DNA from: Maribellus sediminis
GTDB lineage: Bacteria; Bacteroidota; Bacteroidia; Bacteroidales; Prolixibacteraceae
Direction of reading: 5' to 3'
Length of the DNA stretch: 64,000 nucleotides
NCBI RefSeq assembly: GCF_011799805.1
Contig: NZ_WXUB01000003.1
Span: 248,001-312,000, forward strand
In this document: in pieces, positions 8,374-17,021 of the stretch
Numbering within the stretch: the first letter of the stretch is position 1
How the letters are laid out: every line of letters starts with the position of its first letter
Notes under the pieces: model-generated
What the model was told of the DNA's origin: nothing
What the model saw: the letters and a program-made list of their open reading frames with translations, nothing else
Database searches by the model: none
Position numbers and translations under genes: made by a program

Positions 8374-9153
8374 TTAGAATTTCTCAAATACTCCCAAACC
8401 AAACAGTGCAAAGTCGTATTTTATCGGATCTTCCGGATCGAATGTACGAAGGTTGGCTGTGATCTCCTCCACAGCTTTCCAGTCATTCGATTTTCGTTGA
8501 AGCAGCCCAAGTTTGCGTCCAACATTCCCGGTGTGTACATCGAGCGGCAACATGAGTGCCGACGGCGGAATTCCTTTCCACAAACCAAAATCAACACCCG
8601 ATTTGTTGTCCCTGCACATCCAACGCAGGTACATGTTCAAACGTTTTGCCGAAGCTCCTTTCGAAACACTCGAAACGTGTTTACGGGTACGTTCACCGCC
8701 ATTCTCGAAAAACACGTTAAAGAAATGCTCCAGCGCTCCATAAACGGTAGCGCTTTTCTGAAATCCGGTTTCGAAAACCGATTCCAAACCACCATGGTTC
8801 TGATAAATGTTCTTCAGGGATTCAATAAAATGGATCAGATCGTGCCCGTTAAACGTGCGATGCACAAATTTCTGCAGGTTTTGTAATTCAAAAGGCGAAA
8901 CATTCATTATAAAATCATGTGGTTGATGATCGAGCATTTCCATTAAACGCAATGCGTTTTTAATAATGGCTGCCCGGTTTCCCCAAGAAATGGTTGCTGT
9001 CAGAAATCCAGCAATTTCGATATTCTCTTTTTCTGAAAACAGTCTGGCTACCTGAATCGGATCGGTTTCAATAAACTCAGGGCGGTTGAATTCCTGCACT
9101 TTTTCATCCAGAAATTCTTTCAGATCATCGCGTTTCATAGCGGAAATGATCAT
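8374..9153 (-). CDS. TIGR02757 family protein (DUF2400)
   Basis: 259 residues. I recognise the Bacteroidota TIGR02757/DUF2400 family from the opening [10 protein letters not shown], the central [31 protein letters not shown] and [18 protein letters not shown], and the ending [18 protein letters not shown]. Residues in the second half resemble the helix-hairpin-helix/GPD DNA glycosylase superfamily ([11 protein letters not shown] with a downstream DPxxxKYDFAL Asp), so a nucleic-acid role is possible but unproven. The ATG overlaps the stop of the LolD-type gene by 4 bp (ATGA), indicating coupled translation; a second Met five codons on is the alternative start. Confidence 0.8.
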   Translation of the reverse strand: MIISAMKRDDLKEFLDEKVQEFNRPEFIETDPIQVARLFSEKENIEIAGFLTATISWGNRAAIIKNALRLMEMLDHQPHDFIMNVSPFELQNLQKFVHRTFNGHDLIHFIESLKNIYQNHGGLESVFETGFQKSATVYGALEHFFNVFFENGGERTRKHVSSVSKGASAKRLNMYLRWMCRDNKSGVDFGLWKGIPPSALMLPLDVHTGNVGRKLGLLQRKSNDWKAVEEITANLRTFDPEDPIKYDFALFGLGVFEKF

Positions 9154-9800
9154 CCGATTACGCCGTCTTTGATGTGAAGGATTTTATCCGATCGTTCGGC
9201 AAAATGATCATCGTGGGTAACAATTACAAAAGTCTGCCCCATTTCGTCGCGCAATTTAAACAGCAGTTCGTGCAGTTCGTCGCGGTTGCTCGAATCGAGG
9301 TTTCCCGATGGTTCATCGGCCATTACCACCGACGGATTATTAATGAGTGCCCGTGCCATAGCCACCCGCTGTTTTTCGCCACCCGAAAGTTCCGAAGGCT
9401 TGTGTTCCATTCTGTCACTCAGTCCAAGGTATTGCAATAATTCTTTTGCCTTTGTCTCGGCCTTTGCCTTCGAAGTTTTTGCAATAAACGCCGGGATACA
9501 CACATTTTCGAGGGCAGTAAATTCGGGCAACAGGTGGTGAAACTGAAAAACAAAACCAATCTCGCGATTACGAAAGGCCGACAGTTGTTTTTCCTTCATC
9601 GCGGAAATTTTCTGATCTCCAAAGTAAATCTCGCCTGAATCGGGTGTACTCAGCGTACCCAGAATTTGCAACAAGGTGGTTTTTCCGGCTCCACTGGCTC
9701 CTACAATCGAGTAAATTTTACCCAAAGGAATTTCCAGATCAATGCCTTTCAAAACCTCAAGCTGGCCGAATGACTTTCGTATATTTTTTGCTTTTATCAC
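9150..9800 (-). CDS. lolD: LolD-type ABC transporter ATP-binding protein
   Basis: 216 residues. Walker A GASGAGKT at 34-41, Q-loop [18 protein letters not shown] typical of LolD/MacB-class ATPases, signature LSGGEKQR at 138-145, Walker B VVMADEP at 158-164 and switch His in VTHD. In Lol systems this subunit powers release of lipoproteins from the inner membrane. The permease (LolC/E) is not next to it; in Bacteroidota it is commonly encoded elsewhere. Downstream gene 8374 overlaps by 4 bp. LolD versus another MacB-class ATPase cannot be settled without the permease. Confidence 0.8.
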   Translation of the reverse strand: MIKAKNIRKSFGQLEVLKGIDLEIPLGKIYSIVGASGAGKTTLLQILGTLSTPDSGEIYFGDQKISAMKEKQLSAFRNREIGFVFQFHHLLPEFTALENVCIPAFIAKTSKAKAETKAKELLQYLGLSDRMEHKPSELSGGEKQRVAMARALINNPSVVMADEPSGNLDSSNRDELHELLFKLRDEMGQTFVIVTHDDHFAERSDKILHIKDGVIG

Positions 9801-9830
9801 TTTCAGGTTTTTATTTACTGAACTGTGAAA

Positions 9831-10859
9831 TTACATATTTAGTATTTCGTAGACCAAATATCCCAAATAAACCAGGATCAGGATAATACCTGTTGGTTTT
9901 CCAACATTCCACCGACGGAAAACCAGTAAAATCACCAGTAAGAATACCGATCCGAAGAGGATGATCACCGAATGGATCAGGTTTCCTCCTGCCTCGATTG
10001 TCCCACCAGAAGCCAGCATAACAATAATAAACGGTAATCCCAGTCCAACAAGAATATCGAAAATATTAGAGCCGATGGCATTGCTTACCGCCATATCGCC
10101 GCGACCTTGTTTGGCCACAATAATCGATGAAAACAGATCGGGTATTGAAGTACCAACGGCTAAAACCGTTAGTGCAATAATGGCTTCAGGAATATTCAGA
10201 ATGTGTGCCGAAGCTACGGCTACTTCAACCAAAACATAGCTGAGTACTGCAATCAGCACAATCGAAACAAAGAAAACCATGTAATATTTTTCTTTCGTCG
10301 GGAAAAAGAATTTCAGCAGACTATCGAGAGGTTTTGTATACCGGTTTTCTTCGGCATGTGCATCTTCTACATCTTCTCCCATGTCTTCGTACGGCAATAT
10401 TCGCCGCCAGTAAACCACTGCTATTACATATAAAGCATAAACAGCCATAAAAATTGCCGCCTCGGTAAACGTAAATTTTCCATCCCAGATAAACACGACA
10501 AGCAAAGTTACTGCGAGGGTATAAAAAAACAGGTCGCGAACCAGTGGTCGCCAGTTCAGTTTTGACTTGCGAACCACCGCCGCAGCGCCAACAATCACCA
10601 GCAGGTTAAAAATGGCACTACCAACAATACTTCCAATCCCAATGGCCTGATGTTCGCCGGGTTTCAACACCGCAAACAAAGCTACAAACAACTCGGGAGC
10701 ACTCGATCCCACTGCCATTAAAGTAGCACCGGCAGCATCGCTCGAAAGCCTCAGATCTTTTGAAATGCGATCGAGCGAAGCAATAAAAAATAAATCGACA
10801 ATGCGAGCCAAAACAACAAAGCAGGCCAGCAACACCAATATGTAAACAATTATCATCAA
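9831..10859 (-). CDS. Calcium/sodium antiporter (CaCA family, YrbG-like)
   Basis: 342 residues, about ten membrane helices, with the two inverted alpha-repeats that form the ion site: LMAVGSSAPELFVAL around 48-62 and LAVGTSIPDLFSSI around 233-246. The Glu of the first repeat and Asp of the second coordinate Ca/Na. A hydrophilic acidic loop (EDMGEDVEDAHAEE) in the centre faces the cytosol. It exchanges Ca2+ for Na+ or H+ across the inner membrane. The second repeat has Asp where many relatives have Glu, which is known among prokaryotic members. Neighbours give no specific clue. Confidence 0.85.
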   Translation of the reverse strand: MMIIVYILVLLACFVVLARIVDLFFIASLDRISKDLRLSSDAAGATLMAVGSSAPELFVALFAVLKPGEHQAIGIGSIVGSAIFNLLVIVGAAAVVRKSKLNWRPLVRDLFFYTLAVTLLVVFIWDGKFTFTEAAIFMAVYALYVIAVVYWRRILPYEDMGEDVEDAHAEENRYTKPLDSLLKFFFPTKEKYYMVFFVSIVLIAVLSYVLVEVAVASAHILNIPEAIIALTVLAVGTSIPDLFSSIIVAKQGRGDMAVSNAIGSNIFDILVGLGLPFIIVMLASGGTIEAGGNLIHSVIILFGSVFLLVILLVFRRWNVGKPTGIILILVYLGYLVYEILNM

Positions 10860-10881
10860 ATGATTTTATTTATTTGGAGGC

Positions 10882-11205
10882 TTAATCTTTCAGATCCTTG
10901 TTAAGGTCGTTTGTAATAGAATTTGTTTCCTTTTCTACCTTTTCCGAAACCTTATTAATATTCTGTTTTAGTTGATTGGTCTCCTTTTTTACGGTAGACG
11001 AAACCTCATCAATATCTTTTTTGATATCAGAAGAATATTCATCAAACTCACGTTTGATCTCGTTAGTGGCTTTCTTGAATTCACGCATTCCTTTCCCCAG
11101 GGTCTTGGCAATATCAGGAATGGCTTTCGCTCCGAAAAAGAGCAAAGCCAATAACATCACCAAAACCAGCTCTCCTCCGCTTATGAATAACAAATAACTT
11201 CCCAT
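10882..11205 (-). CDS. tatA: Sec-independent translocase TatA/TatE-like subunit
   Basis: 107 residues from ATG 11205; the longer frame adds ten basic residues and is less likely. A single N-terminal membrane helix (GELVLVMLLALLFFGAKAIP) is followed by the TatA hinge and amphipathic helix (FGAKAIPDIAKTLGKGMREFKKA) and then a long charged coiled-coil-like tail. The FG-x-x-x-x-P hinge is intact. It lies next to secDF on the same strand. TatC is not in the window. A putative Tat client motif (SRREALK) occurs in the protein at 55500. TatA and TatB cannot be told apart with certainty; Bacteroidota usually encode TatA-like subunits only. Confidence 0.85.
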   Translation of the reverse strand: MGSYLLFISGGELVLVMLLALLFFGAKAIPDIAKTLGKGMREFKKATNEIKREFDEYSSDIKKDIDEVSSTVKKETNQLKQNINKVSEKVEKETNSITNDLNKDLKD

Positions 11206-11298
11206 CAGTTTATTCCTCTTTATATACGCCTGCAAATATACAAATATGGTTGATGATTCGTAAAGACCTGAGTTGATTTTACATTGAGGTTTGAAAGC

Positions 11299-11331
11299 AT
11301 AAAAAATCCGGCTCGGAAAACCGGCCGGATT
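11299..11331 (-). terminator. Rho-independent terminator of secDF
   Basis: On the minus strand: AATCCGGC paired with GCCGGATT, inner CGG/CCG pairs and a TTTT loop, then a run of six T. It lies 25 bp past the secDF stop. Confidence 0.85.
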
Positions 11332-11355
11332 CTTTCAATATAAAGTGTAATACAA

Positions 11356-14300
11356 CTATTTTTTACGCTTTGCAACCACTTTTGCAATACGGTTACGAGT
11401 ATCGTAAGCAATAGGCGTTGCAACAAATATCGATGAGTAAGTACCCACAACTACACCAACCAACAATGCAAATGTAAAGCCTCGGATACTTGCTCCACCA
11501 AAGAGGAAGATCGCCAGCAATACTACAAATGTTGAAAGTGATGTACTAAATGTACGACGCAATGTGCTGTTCAAAGCTTCATCGGTATTATCTTCAACAC
11601 GACGTTTTGGATGCAAGCCAAGTACTTCACGGATACGGTCGAATACAACCACGGTATCGTTAATGGAGTAACCCACAACCGTTAGAATTGCCGCTATAAA
11701 TGCCTGGTCGATTTCCAGTGAGAAAGGCAGCAATCCGTGTAGCATCGAGAAGATACCCAATACAATTAATGAGTCGTGTGCCAATGCAGCAACAGCACCC
11801 AAACCAAACTGCCAGTTACGGAAACGTACCAGTATGTACAAGAAGATAATGATCAGTGAGAAACCGATCGCGATGCCTGAATCTTTACGAATGTCATCAG
11901 AAATAGTAGGTCCAACTTTTTGTGAACTTTGCTGATAAACGTCCGTAAATTGTTGTAAGGTTACATCCTGACCAATAAATCCGCCATCCTGCAAACCTTT
12001 CATCAACAATGCTTCAACTTCATTATCTACGTCTTCAGTATTGTCATCGATACGGTAGTCGGTAGTAATTTTTACGGTATTATTTTCACCAAAAATTTTT
12101 ACTTCCGGAGCTGATTCGAAAACGTCGGTCAAAGAAGCCTGTACATCGGCCACCTGAACCGGTTCGTCAAATTTTACTACGTAAGTACGTCCACCTTTAA
12201 AGTCTATACCGTAATTCAATCCGCGGGTAGCAAGAGAACCGATCGAAAGAACGATCAAAGCACCTGAAATGATGTAAGCAATTTTCCGCTTTTCGAGGAA
12301 TTTGATTTTGGTGTTACGCAGCCAACTGTCGGTCATAGTTGAAGTGAAGAGGATACGTCCACCACGTTTCAGGTATCCTTCGAAAATCAATCGGGTAATG
12401 AAAATAGCCGAGAACAATGAAGTAAGAATACCAATGATCAAAGTAGTTGCGAAACCTTTAATCGGACCTGAACCAAACAAGTAAAGTACAATACCCGTCA
12501 ACAGTGTTGTAACCTGACCGTCGATAATTGCGGAGTAAGCATTTTTGTAACCATCGGTGATGGCCAGTTTAACTCCTTTACCCGATCGTAATTCTTCCTG
12601 GACTCGTTCGTAAATAAGTACGTTCGCATCCACCGACATACCAATAGTAAGTACGATACCGGCAATACCAGGCAGTGTTAATACAGCACCCAACGACGCC
12701 AGGATACCAATGATGAAGAACATGTTGGCAAGCAAAGCAATGTTGGCTGCCAAACCTGCATTTTTACTGTAGAAGAACAACATGTAAGCAAGTACCAGAA
12801 CGAATGCAATTGCAAACGAAATGAAACCGCTGCGGATAGCCTCGCGACCGAGAGAAGGACCAACAATTTCTTCCTGGATAATATGAGCAGGAGCAGGCAT
12901 TTTACCTGACTTCAATACGTTTGCAAGGTCTTTTGCTTCTTCCACACTTTCCAAACCGGTAATGCTTGAACGACCACCAGGGATCTCACCATTCACTGTT
13001 GGGAACGAACGCACATAACCATCCAGAACAATAGCAATTGATTTGTTAATGTTCTCTTTGGTCATACGCTGCCAGATTTTGGCACCTTCAGCATTCATTT
13101 GCATCGAAACTTCAGGAGTTGTACCTCTTTGGTCGTAATCCTGACGGGCATCGGTAATAACGTCACCATCAAGCGGCGCTTTTCCGTCGCGGGTAGTTAC
13201 TTTCAATGCAATCAAACGGTAGTACATTCCGGCCTCATCAACCGATTTGGCAGTCCATTTGAAGATCATATCACGTGGGAACAAGTTTCTTACTTGTGGC
13301 ATGCGCAAGTATGCACCTACTTTTGAAGTGTCTTTTGCTGCAGCTATACCAACTGACGGGCCAGGGAATAATTGTCCGGTTTGGTCGGTGCTTGGATTCA
13401 GCACAGCAAATAAAGGATACTGATTTTTGAAATCAGCCAGGTTGTCAATTCCGGCAGTTGTATCAGTTTCAGCTTCTGCTTCCATCTCGGCTAACAGCGA
13501 ACTTTCTTCACCAGCAGTATCAGCTTCAGCTTTTTCTGTCTCAGCAGTGGCACCTTCAGTAACTTCTTTCGAAGCACTTTCTGTTGCAACAGCCTCCAAC
13601 TCTCTGATTTTTTCGTTGGCCTGCATCAGGTAAGGATAAACCTCAGAGTTTTCGTAAGTTTCCCAAAACTCAAGATTTGCAGTTCCCTGAAGCAGTGTAC
13701 GAACCCTGTTCTGGTCTTTAACACCCGGAAGTTCAACCAGGATACGGCTACGGTTTTGCAATTGTTGAATATTCGGCTGAGCCACACCGAAACGGTCGAT
13801 ACGTGTACGGATGATGTTGAAAGCGTTAGAAATCGCCGCATCAGTTTCCTTGCGGATAACACTTAAAACTTCGGCATTTGTACTATTGAAAGTTACACGG
13901 TCGCGCAGTTCCAGCGTGTTAAAAATCGACGCCAGTTTTGCATTCGGATCAAGTTCTTCAAAAGCATTTCCGAACAGTGTCAAGTAATCTTCCTGTGAAT
14001 TTTTTTGACGCTCGGAAGCAAGTGCCAGCGCCCTGTTAAAAGTTTCGTCGCTGCTGTTGTTCGACATGGCACGGATAATGTCCTTCACTTCTACCTGAAG
14101 TGTTACGTTCATACCACCTTTCAGGTCGAGACCAAGGTTCATTTCCAGCTCACGAACATCTTTGTAAGTAAATTTTTTCAGCCCTAAGAAATTGTAAACA
14201 ACTTCACCGGCCATTGAATCAAGGTACTGATACTCAAGATCAGGATTTCCTTGTGCATATTCTACGGCGTCTTTTTTAATCTGCTGCGATTTCCAGGTAA

Positions 14301-14370
14301 ACGATAACTGGTAAAGGCAAACAGCGGCCAACAGAATTGCAAATGATAAAATTGCACCTTTGTTTTGCAT
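11356..14370 (-). CDS. secDF: Protein translocase SecDF fusion
   Basis: 1004 residues, SecD and SecF fused as usual in Bacteroidota. N-terminal TM, SecD P1 region beginning LGLDLKGGMNVTLQVEV (the conserved D1 motif), SecD membrane block with GAVLTLPGIAGIVLTIGMSVDANVLIYERVQEELR, then SecF with RGLNYGIDFKGGRTYVV and a second block containing VGYSINDTVVVFDRIRE. The two D(A/D)xVxxxER-type motifs carry the Asp used for proton-driven pulling of preproteins on the periplasmic side. An Ala/Glu/Ser/Thr-rich insertion (about residues 255-315) interrupts P1. It works with SecYEG and is essential for efficient secretion. A terminator follows at 11299-11331. Confidence 0.95.
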   Translation of the reverse strand: MQNKGAILSFAILLAAVCLYQLSFTWKSQQIKKDAVEYAQGNPDLEYQYLDSMAGEVVYNFLGLKKFTYKDVRELEMNLGLDLKGGMNVTLQVEVKDIIRAMSNNSSDETFNRALALASERQKNSQEDYLTLFGNAFEELDPNAKLASIFNTLELRDRVTFNSTNAEVLSVIRKETDAAISNAFNIIRTRIDRFGVAQPNIQQLQNRSRILVELPGVKDQNRVRTLLQGTANLEFWETYENSEVYPYLMQANEKIRELEAVATESASKEVTEGATAETEKAEADTAGEESSLLAEMEAEAETDTTAGIDNLADFKNQYPLFAVLNPSTDQTGQLFPGPSVGIAAAKDTSKVGAYLRMPQVRNLFPRDMIFKWTAKSVDEAGMYYRLIALKVTTRDGKAPLDGDVITDARQDYDQRGTTPEVSMQMNAEGAKIWQRMTKENINKSIAIVLDGYVRSFPTVNGEIPGGRSSITGLESVEEAKDLANVLKSGKMPAPAHIIQEEIVGPSLGREAIRSGFISFAIAFVLVLAYMLFFYSKNAGLAANIALLANMFFIIGILASLGAVLTLPGIAGIVLTIGMSVDANVLIYERVQEELRSGKGVKLAITDGYKNAYSAIIDGQVTTLLTGIVLYLFGSGPIKGFATTLIIGILTSLFSAIFITRLIFEGYLKRGGRILFTSTMTDSWLRNTKIKFLEKRKIAYIISGALIVLSIGSLATRGLNYGIDFKGGRTYVVKFDEPVQVADVQASLTDVFESAPEVKIFGENNTVKITTDYRIDDNTEDVDNEVEALLMKGLQDGGFIGQDVTLQQFTDVYQQSSQKVGPTISDDIRKDSGIAIGFSLIIIFLYILVRFRNWQFGLGAVAALAHDSLIVLGIFSMLHGLLPFSLEIDQAFIAAILTVVGYSINDTVVVFDRIREVLGLHPKRRVEDNTDEALNSTLRRTFSTSLSTFVVLLAIFLFGGASIRGFTFALLVGVVVGTYSSIFVATPIAYDTRNRIAKVVAKRKK

Positions 14371-14494
14371 TTTAATTGATTTTTAATGTTTATTTCTCTT
14401 GAAATTATTTGATTACAGATTACCGAAACTAAGCATCACAAACGGACGCTTTTATTCCATGTACTTTCTTTCTAGTGGAAGAAAACGGACTTTC

Positions 14495-14899
14495 TTAGCC
14501 CAGAGGATCCTCGTCGGGGGAAAAAAGATGGGTTTGATAAACCAGGAAATGATAAGAGGAAATGAGCGGCGTGGTTTGTTGGATCACTTCTGCCTTTAGT
14601 ACCTGATAATTCCTTTCAGAATGATAGTTTCTTAAAAACCTGGTATGTTTCTCAACGTTTAAATTTCGGATTGAAGTTTTCTGAACCGATGTTTTTACAG
14701 TGTATGGGCTAAGTTGAGCCAGCACATAAAATTCACCGCTTTCCGGATGGTGATTATCAGTTGCGGTTTCTACACTATTAAATTCAGTCGGATTTTTTTC
14801 AGAATAAGCATCGAGTACAAAAGCAGTAGCAATCAAGGCTGCGAAAACAACCAGTCGGATCAACAACTTTTTAGTTATGTAGGCTTTAATTCTCAACAC
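14495..14899 (-). CDS. Small membrane-anchored protein of unknown function
   Basis: 134 residues, not recognised. One N-terminal hydrophobic helix (RLVVFAALIATAFVLDAY) after a basic stretch, followed by a polar domain of about 100 residues with no cysteines, predicted outside the cytosol. It begins 125 bp upstream of secDF on the same strand, so it could be cotranscribed with it. It may be a lineage-restricted envelope protein. The coding assignment rests on the TM-plus-domain pattern, the length and the absence of a better frame on the other strand. Confidence 0.55.
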   Translation of the reverse strand: MLRIKAYITKKLLIRLVVFAALIATAFVLDAYSEKNPTEFNSVETATDNHHPESGEFYVLAQLSPYTVKTSVQKTSIRNLNVEKHTRFLRNYHSERNYQVLKAEVIQQTTPLISSYHFLVYQTHLFSPDEDPLG

Positions 14900-14993
14900 T
14901 TTACTTTTAAGCGGAGCAAATATACCGAAATAGTTCAGGTTTCCAAAGATGAAGCTATTAAATTTGAGACAGCCTATTTAATGCCAGCATTTT

Positions 14994-15422
14994 ATGCAAC
15001 ATGTTTTTGTATACGGAACTTTACTCTTCCCCGAAATCCTTGAAGGACTTACCGGCCGTACGTTTTCAGTTCAAAAGGCCGAACTGTACAACTTCAAACG
15101 TCTGCGTGTTGCAGAAGGCGATTACCCGGCAATTATAGCTGCTGAGGGAGAAAGTGTATCGGGAATGCTGGTCTTGAATGTTGATGCACGGTCGATGGAA
15201 CTTTTACGTTTTTATGAGGGCGAAGACTACGATTGCCGCAAACTGGAGGTAAAGCTCAAAAAACAATCGGTTTTCGCGCATGTTTTTACCTGGAACAACG
15301 ATCCCGGCTTGCTAACAGAGTCCGACTGGAACCTTAAAAATTTTGAACAGCATTTCCTGCAGGATTATATTCGCTATGTAGTTCCGGAAACAGTGGCTGA
15401 ATTCACCAAATTATTTTCGTAA
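14994..15422 (+). CDS. Gamma-glutamylcyclotransferase family protein (AIG2-like)
   Basis: 142 residues. The N-terminal VFVYGTLLFPEI matches the substrate-binding YGTL turn of the BtrG/GGCT fold, and Glu in FYEGEDYDCRKLEV (around 76) is the catalytic acid/base position of the family. YPAIIAAEG is the usual strand. Members cyclise gamma-glutamyl amines or act on related amides; the substrate here is unknown. It overlaps the convergent retropepsin-like gene by 12 bp at the 3' end. Confidence 0.8.
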   Translation: MQHVFVYGTLLFPEILEGLTGRTFSVQKAELYNFKRLRVAEGDYPAIIAAEGESVSGMLVLNVDARSMELLRFYEGEDYDCRKLEVKLKKQSVFAHVFTWNNDPGLLTESDWNLKNFEQHFLQDYIRYVVPETVAEFTKLFS

Positions 15423-15836
15423 AAGCATTCGCTTTCTTTTATAATCGATCACAGCCTGGTAACGCACCAGAAAATCGCCGCCCAGCAAACCACAGATAAC
15501 GATATCGGTACTCGCAGCATAAAGCTGATTGATGTGCGATAAATCTAAAACGGCTACTCTCATATTTTCGATCTTCATACCCGAAAATGAAAACGGATTC
15601 ATGTTGGCCACTTCACTTTTTATCGGATCATCGCTAATACCGGCTGAATGCAGGTCATCCGATAAGCCGTCGATAAGTGTGTAATCCGATTCGAGTGTTT
15701 TATCAAAAATCGATTTCGAGGCCCCGGTATCAATCACCCAGATGCCCTTTCTGCCATCGGCAAAATCCGAGCTGACTACCAGGTGGTAGTTATCATCTTC
15801 AAGTTCGATAAGTTTGATAGGAATTTTATATCGCAT
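15411..15836 (-). CDS. Retropepsin-like aspartic protease domain protein
   Basis: 141 residues from the ATG at 15834-15836. A single DTGAS motif (VIDTGASKSIFD, about residues 37-48) gives the catalytic Asp, and the strand-turn ICGLLGGDFLVRYQAVIDYKRKRMLL is the second half of the pepsin-like fold with the hydrophobic-hydrophobic-Gly signature. One DTG motif per chain implies a homodimer, as in retroviral and DUF1759-like bacterial proteases. No signal peptide, so it is cytosolic. It lies downstream of mdh behind a terminator, so it is probably expressed separately. Confidence 0.75.
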   Translation of the reverse strand: MRYKIPIKLIELEDDNYHLVVSSDFADGRKGIWVIDTGASKSIFDKTLESDYTLIDGLSDDLHSAGISDDPIKSEVANMNPFSFSGMKIENMRVAVLDLSHINQLYAASTDIVICGLLGGDFLVRYQAVIDYKRKRMLLRK

Positions 15837-15855
15837 CGGGTAAAGATAATAAGAA

Positions 15856-15891
15856 ACAAAAAACGGCTGATTCGTTCGAATCAACCGTTTT
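15856..15891 (-). terminator. Rho-independent terminator of mdh
   Basis: A 15-bp stem with one mismatch (AAAACGGCTGATTCG / CGAATCAACCGTTTT), 2-nt loop, followed on the minus strand by a T-rich run, 20 bp after the mdh stop. Confidence 0.8.
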
Positions 15892-15910
15892 GTCTATTGT
15901 AGGATTTTTC

Positions 15911-16846
15911 TTACAAAATATTCATACCGTCGAGAACGTCCATTACACCTTTAACAGCGTTGGCCGAACCATTCAGTAATTCCATTTCAGCTTCATTCAG
16001 CTTCACTTCAATTATTTCTTCAACACCGTTTTTACCCAATTTTACCGGAACGCCAACAAACATGTCGTTCAGTCCGTATTCACCTTCCAGTTTCACACAA
16101 CATGGGAAAACGCGTTTTTGATCGAGAACAATGGCTTCAACCATTTGAGCAGCTGCCGAACCCGGAGCATACCAGGCAGAAGTTCCCATCAGGTTAACCA
16201 ATTCGCCACCACCTTTTTTGGTGCGTTCAACAATGGCATCCAGTTTTTCTTCGTCGATCAATTCAGTTACAGGAATACCGGCAACTGTGGTGTAACGTGG
16301 CAGCGGTACCATGGTATCGCCGTGTCCACCCATTAACAAGGCTGAAATATCGCGTGGAGAAACATCCAGTGCTTCAGCAAGGAATGCGCGATAGCGAGCA
16401 GTATCCAGAATACCGGCCATACCCATTACCTGATTCTTTGGCAACTTGGCAGTAGCATATGCCGCATAAGTCATTACGTCGAGTGGATTCGAAACGATAA
16501 TGATTTTAGCATTTGGTGAGTATTTAACCACATTCTCTGTAACGCTTTTTACAATGCCTGCGTTGATCGAAATCAAATCGTCGCGGCTCATTCCCGGCTT
16601 ACGCGGAACACCTGATGTAATAACAACCACGTCAGAATCGGCAGTTTTAGAATAATCGTTTGTTGATCCGGTTAAACGCGAATCGTACCAGTTAATTGGT
16701 GCTGTTTGCCATAAATCGAGGGCTTTTCCTTCAGAAACACCTTCTTTAATGTCTAATAGTACAACCTCCTGTACAATATTCTTCTCAGCTACTATCTGAG
16801 CGCAGGTTGCTCCAACATTTCCTGCTCCAACTACAGTTACCTTCAT
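15911..16846 (-). CDS. mdh: Malate dehydrogenase
   Basis: 311 residues, the LDH-like MDH type. NAD-binding GAGNVGATC at 7-15 with Asp32 at the end of strand 2 (NAD preference), substrate loop [10 protein letters not shown] at 82-91 with the arginines that bind malate carboxylates, SNPLD at 119-123, and the catalytic His in [13 protein letters not shown] (His175). It oxidises malate to oxaloacetate in the TCA cycle. Monocistronic: a TATATTTG promoter element lies upstream on the minus strand (16918-16925) and a terminator downstream. Confidence 0.95.
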   Translation of the reverse strand: MKVTVVGAGNVGATCAQIVAEKNIVQEVVLLDIKEGVSEGKALDLWQTAPINWYDSRLTGSTNDYSKTADSDVVVITSGVPRKPGMSRDDLISINAGIVKSVTENVVKYSPNAKIIIVSNPLDVMTYAAYATAKLPKNQVMGMAGILDTARYRAFLAEALDVSPRDISALLMGGHGDTMVPLPRYTTVAGIPVTELIDEEKLDAIVERTKKGGGELVNLMGTSAWYAPGSAAAQMVEAIVLDQKRVFPCCVKLEGEYGLNDMFVGVPVKLGKNGVEEIIEVKLNEAEMELLNGSANAVKGVMDVLDGMNIL

Positions 16847-16917
16847 GATATTAATTGTTTTATTGAAATTTGTTATATATGCTTAAATAATTAGCTATCA
16901 ACTTTTTCTAAGGCAGG

Positions 16918-16925
16918 CAAATATA
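16918..16925 (-). promoter_or_regulatory. Probable -7 element (TATATTTG) of mdh
   Basis: Matches TAnnTTTG on the minus strand, about 71 nt before the mdh ATG, leaving a leader rich in A and T. No good -33 box at the usual distance. Confidence 0.4.
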
Positions 16926-17021
16926 AACTATTTTCCCGATGTATAAAAGGCAAAAAGGCCCCTTCCGATGTCCTTAACATAAGCATAAATATTCATTATT
17001 CTATCTATTTGAATGCTTTGA

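Noticed and set aside
8347-8886. 179-residue plus-strand frame reaching into the hairpin spacer
   Set aside because: Antisense to the TIGR02757 gene; no family similarity and no promoter.
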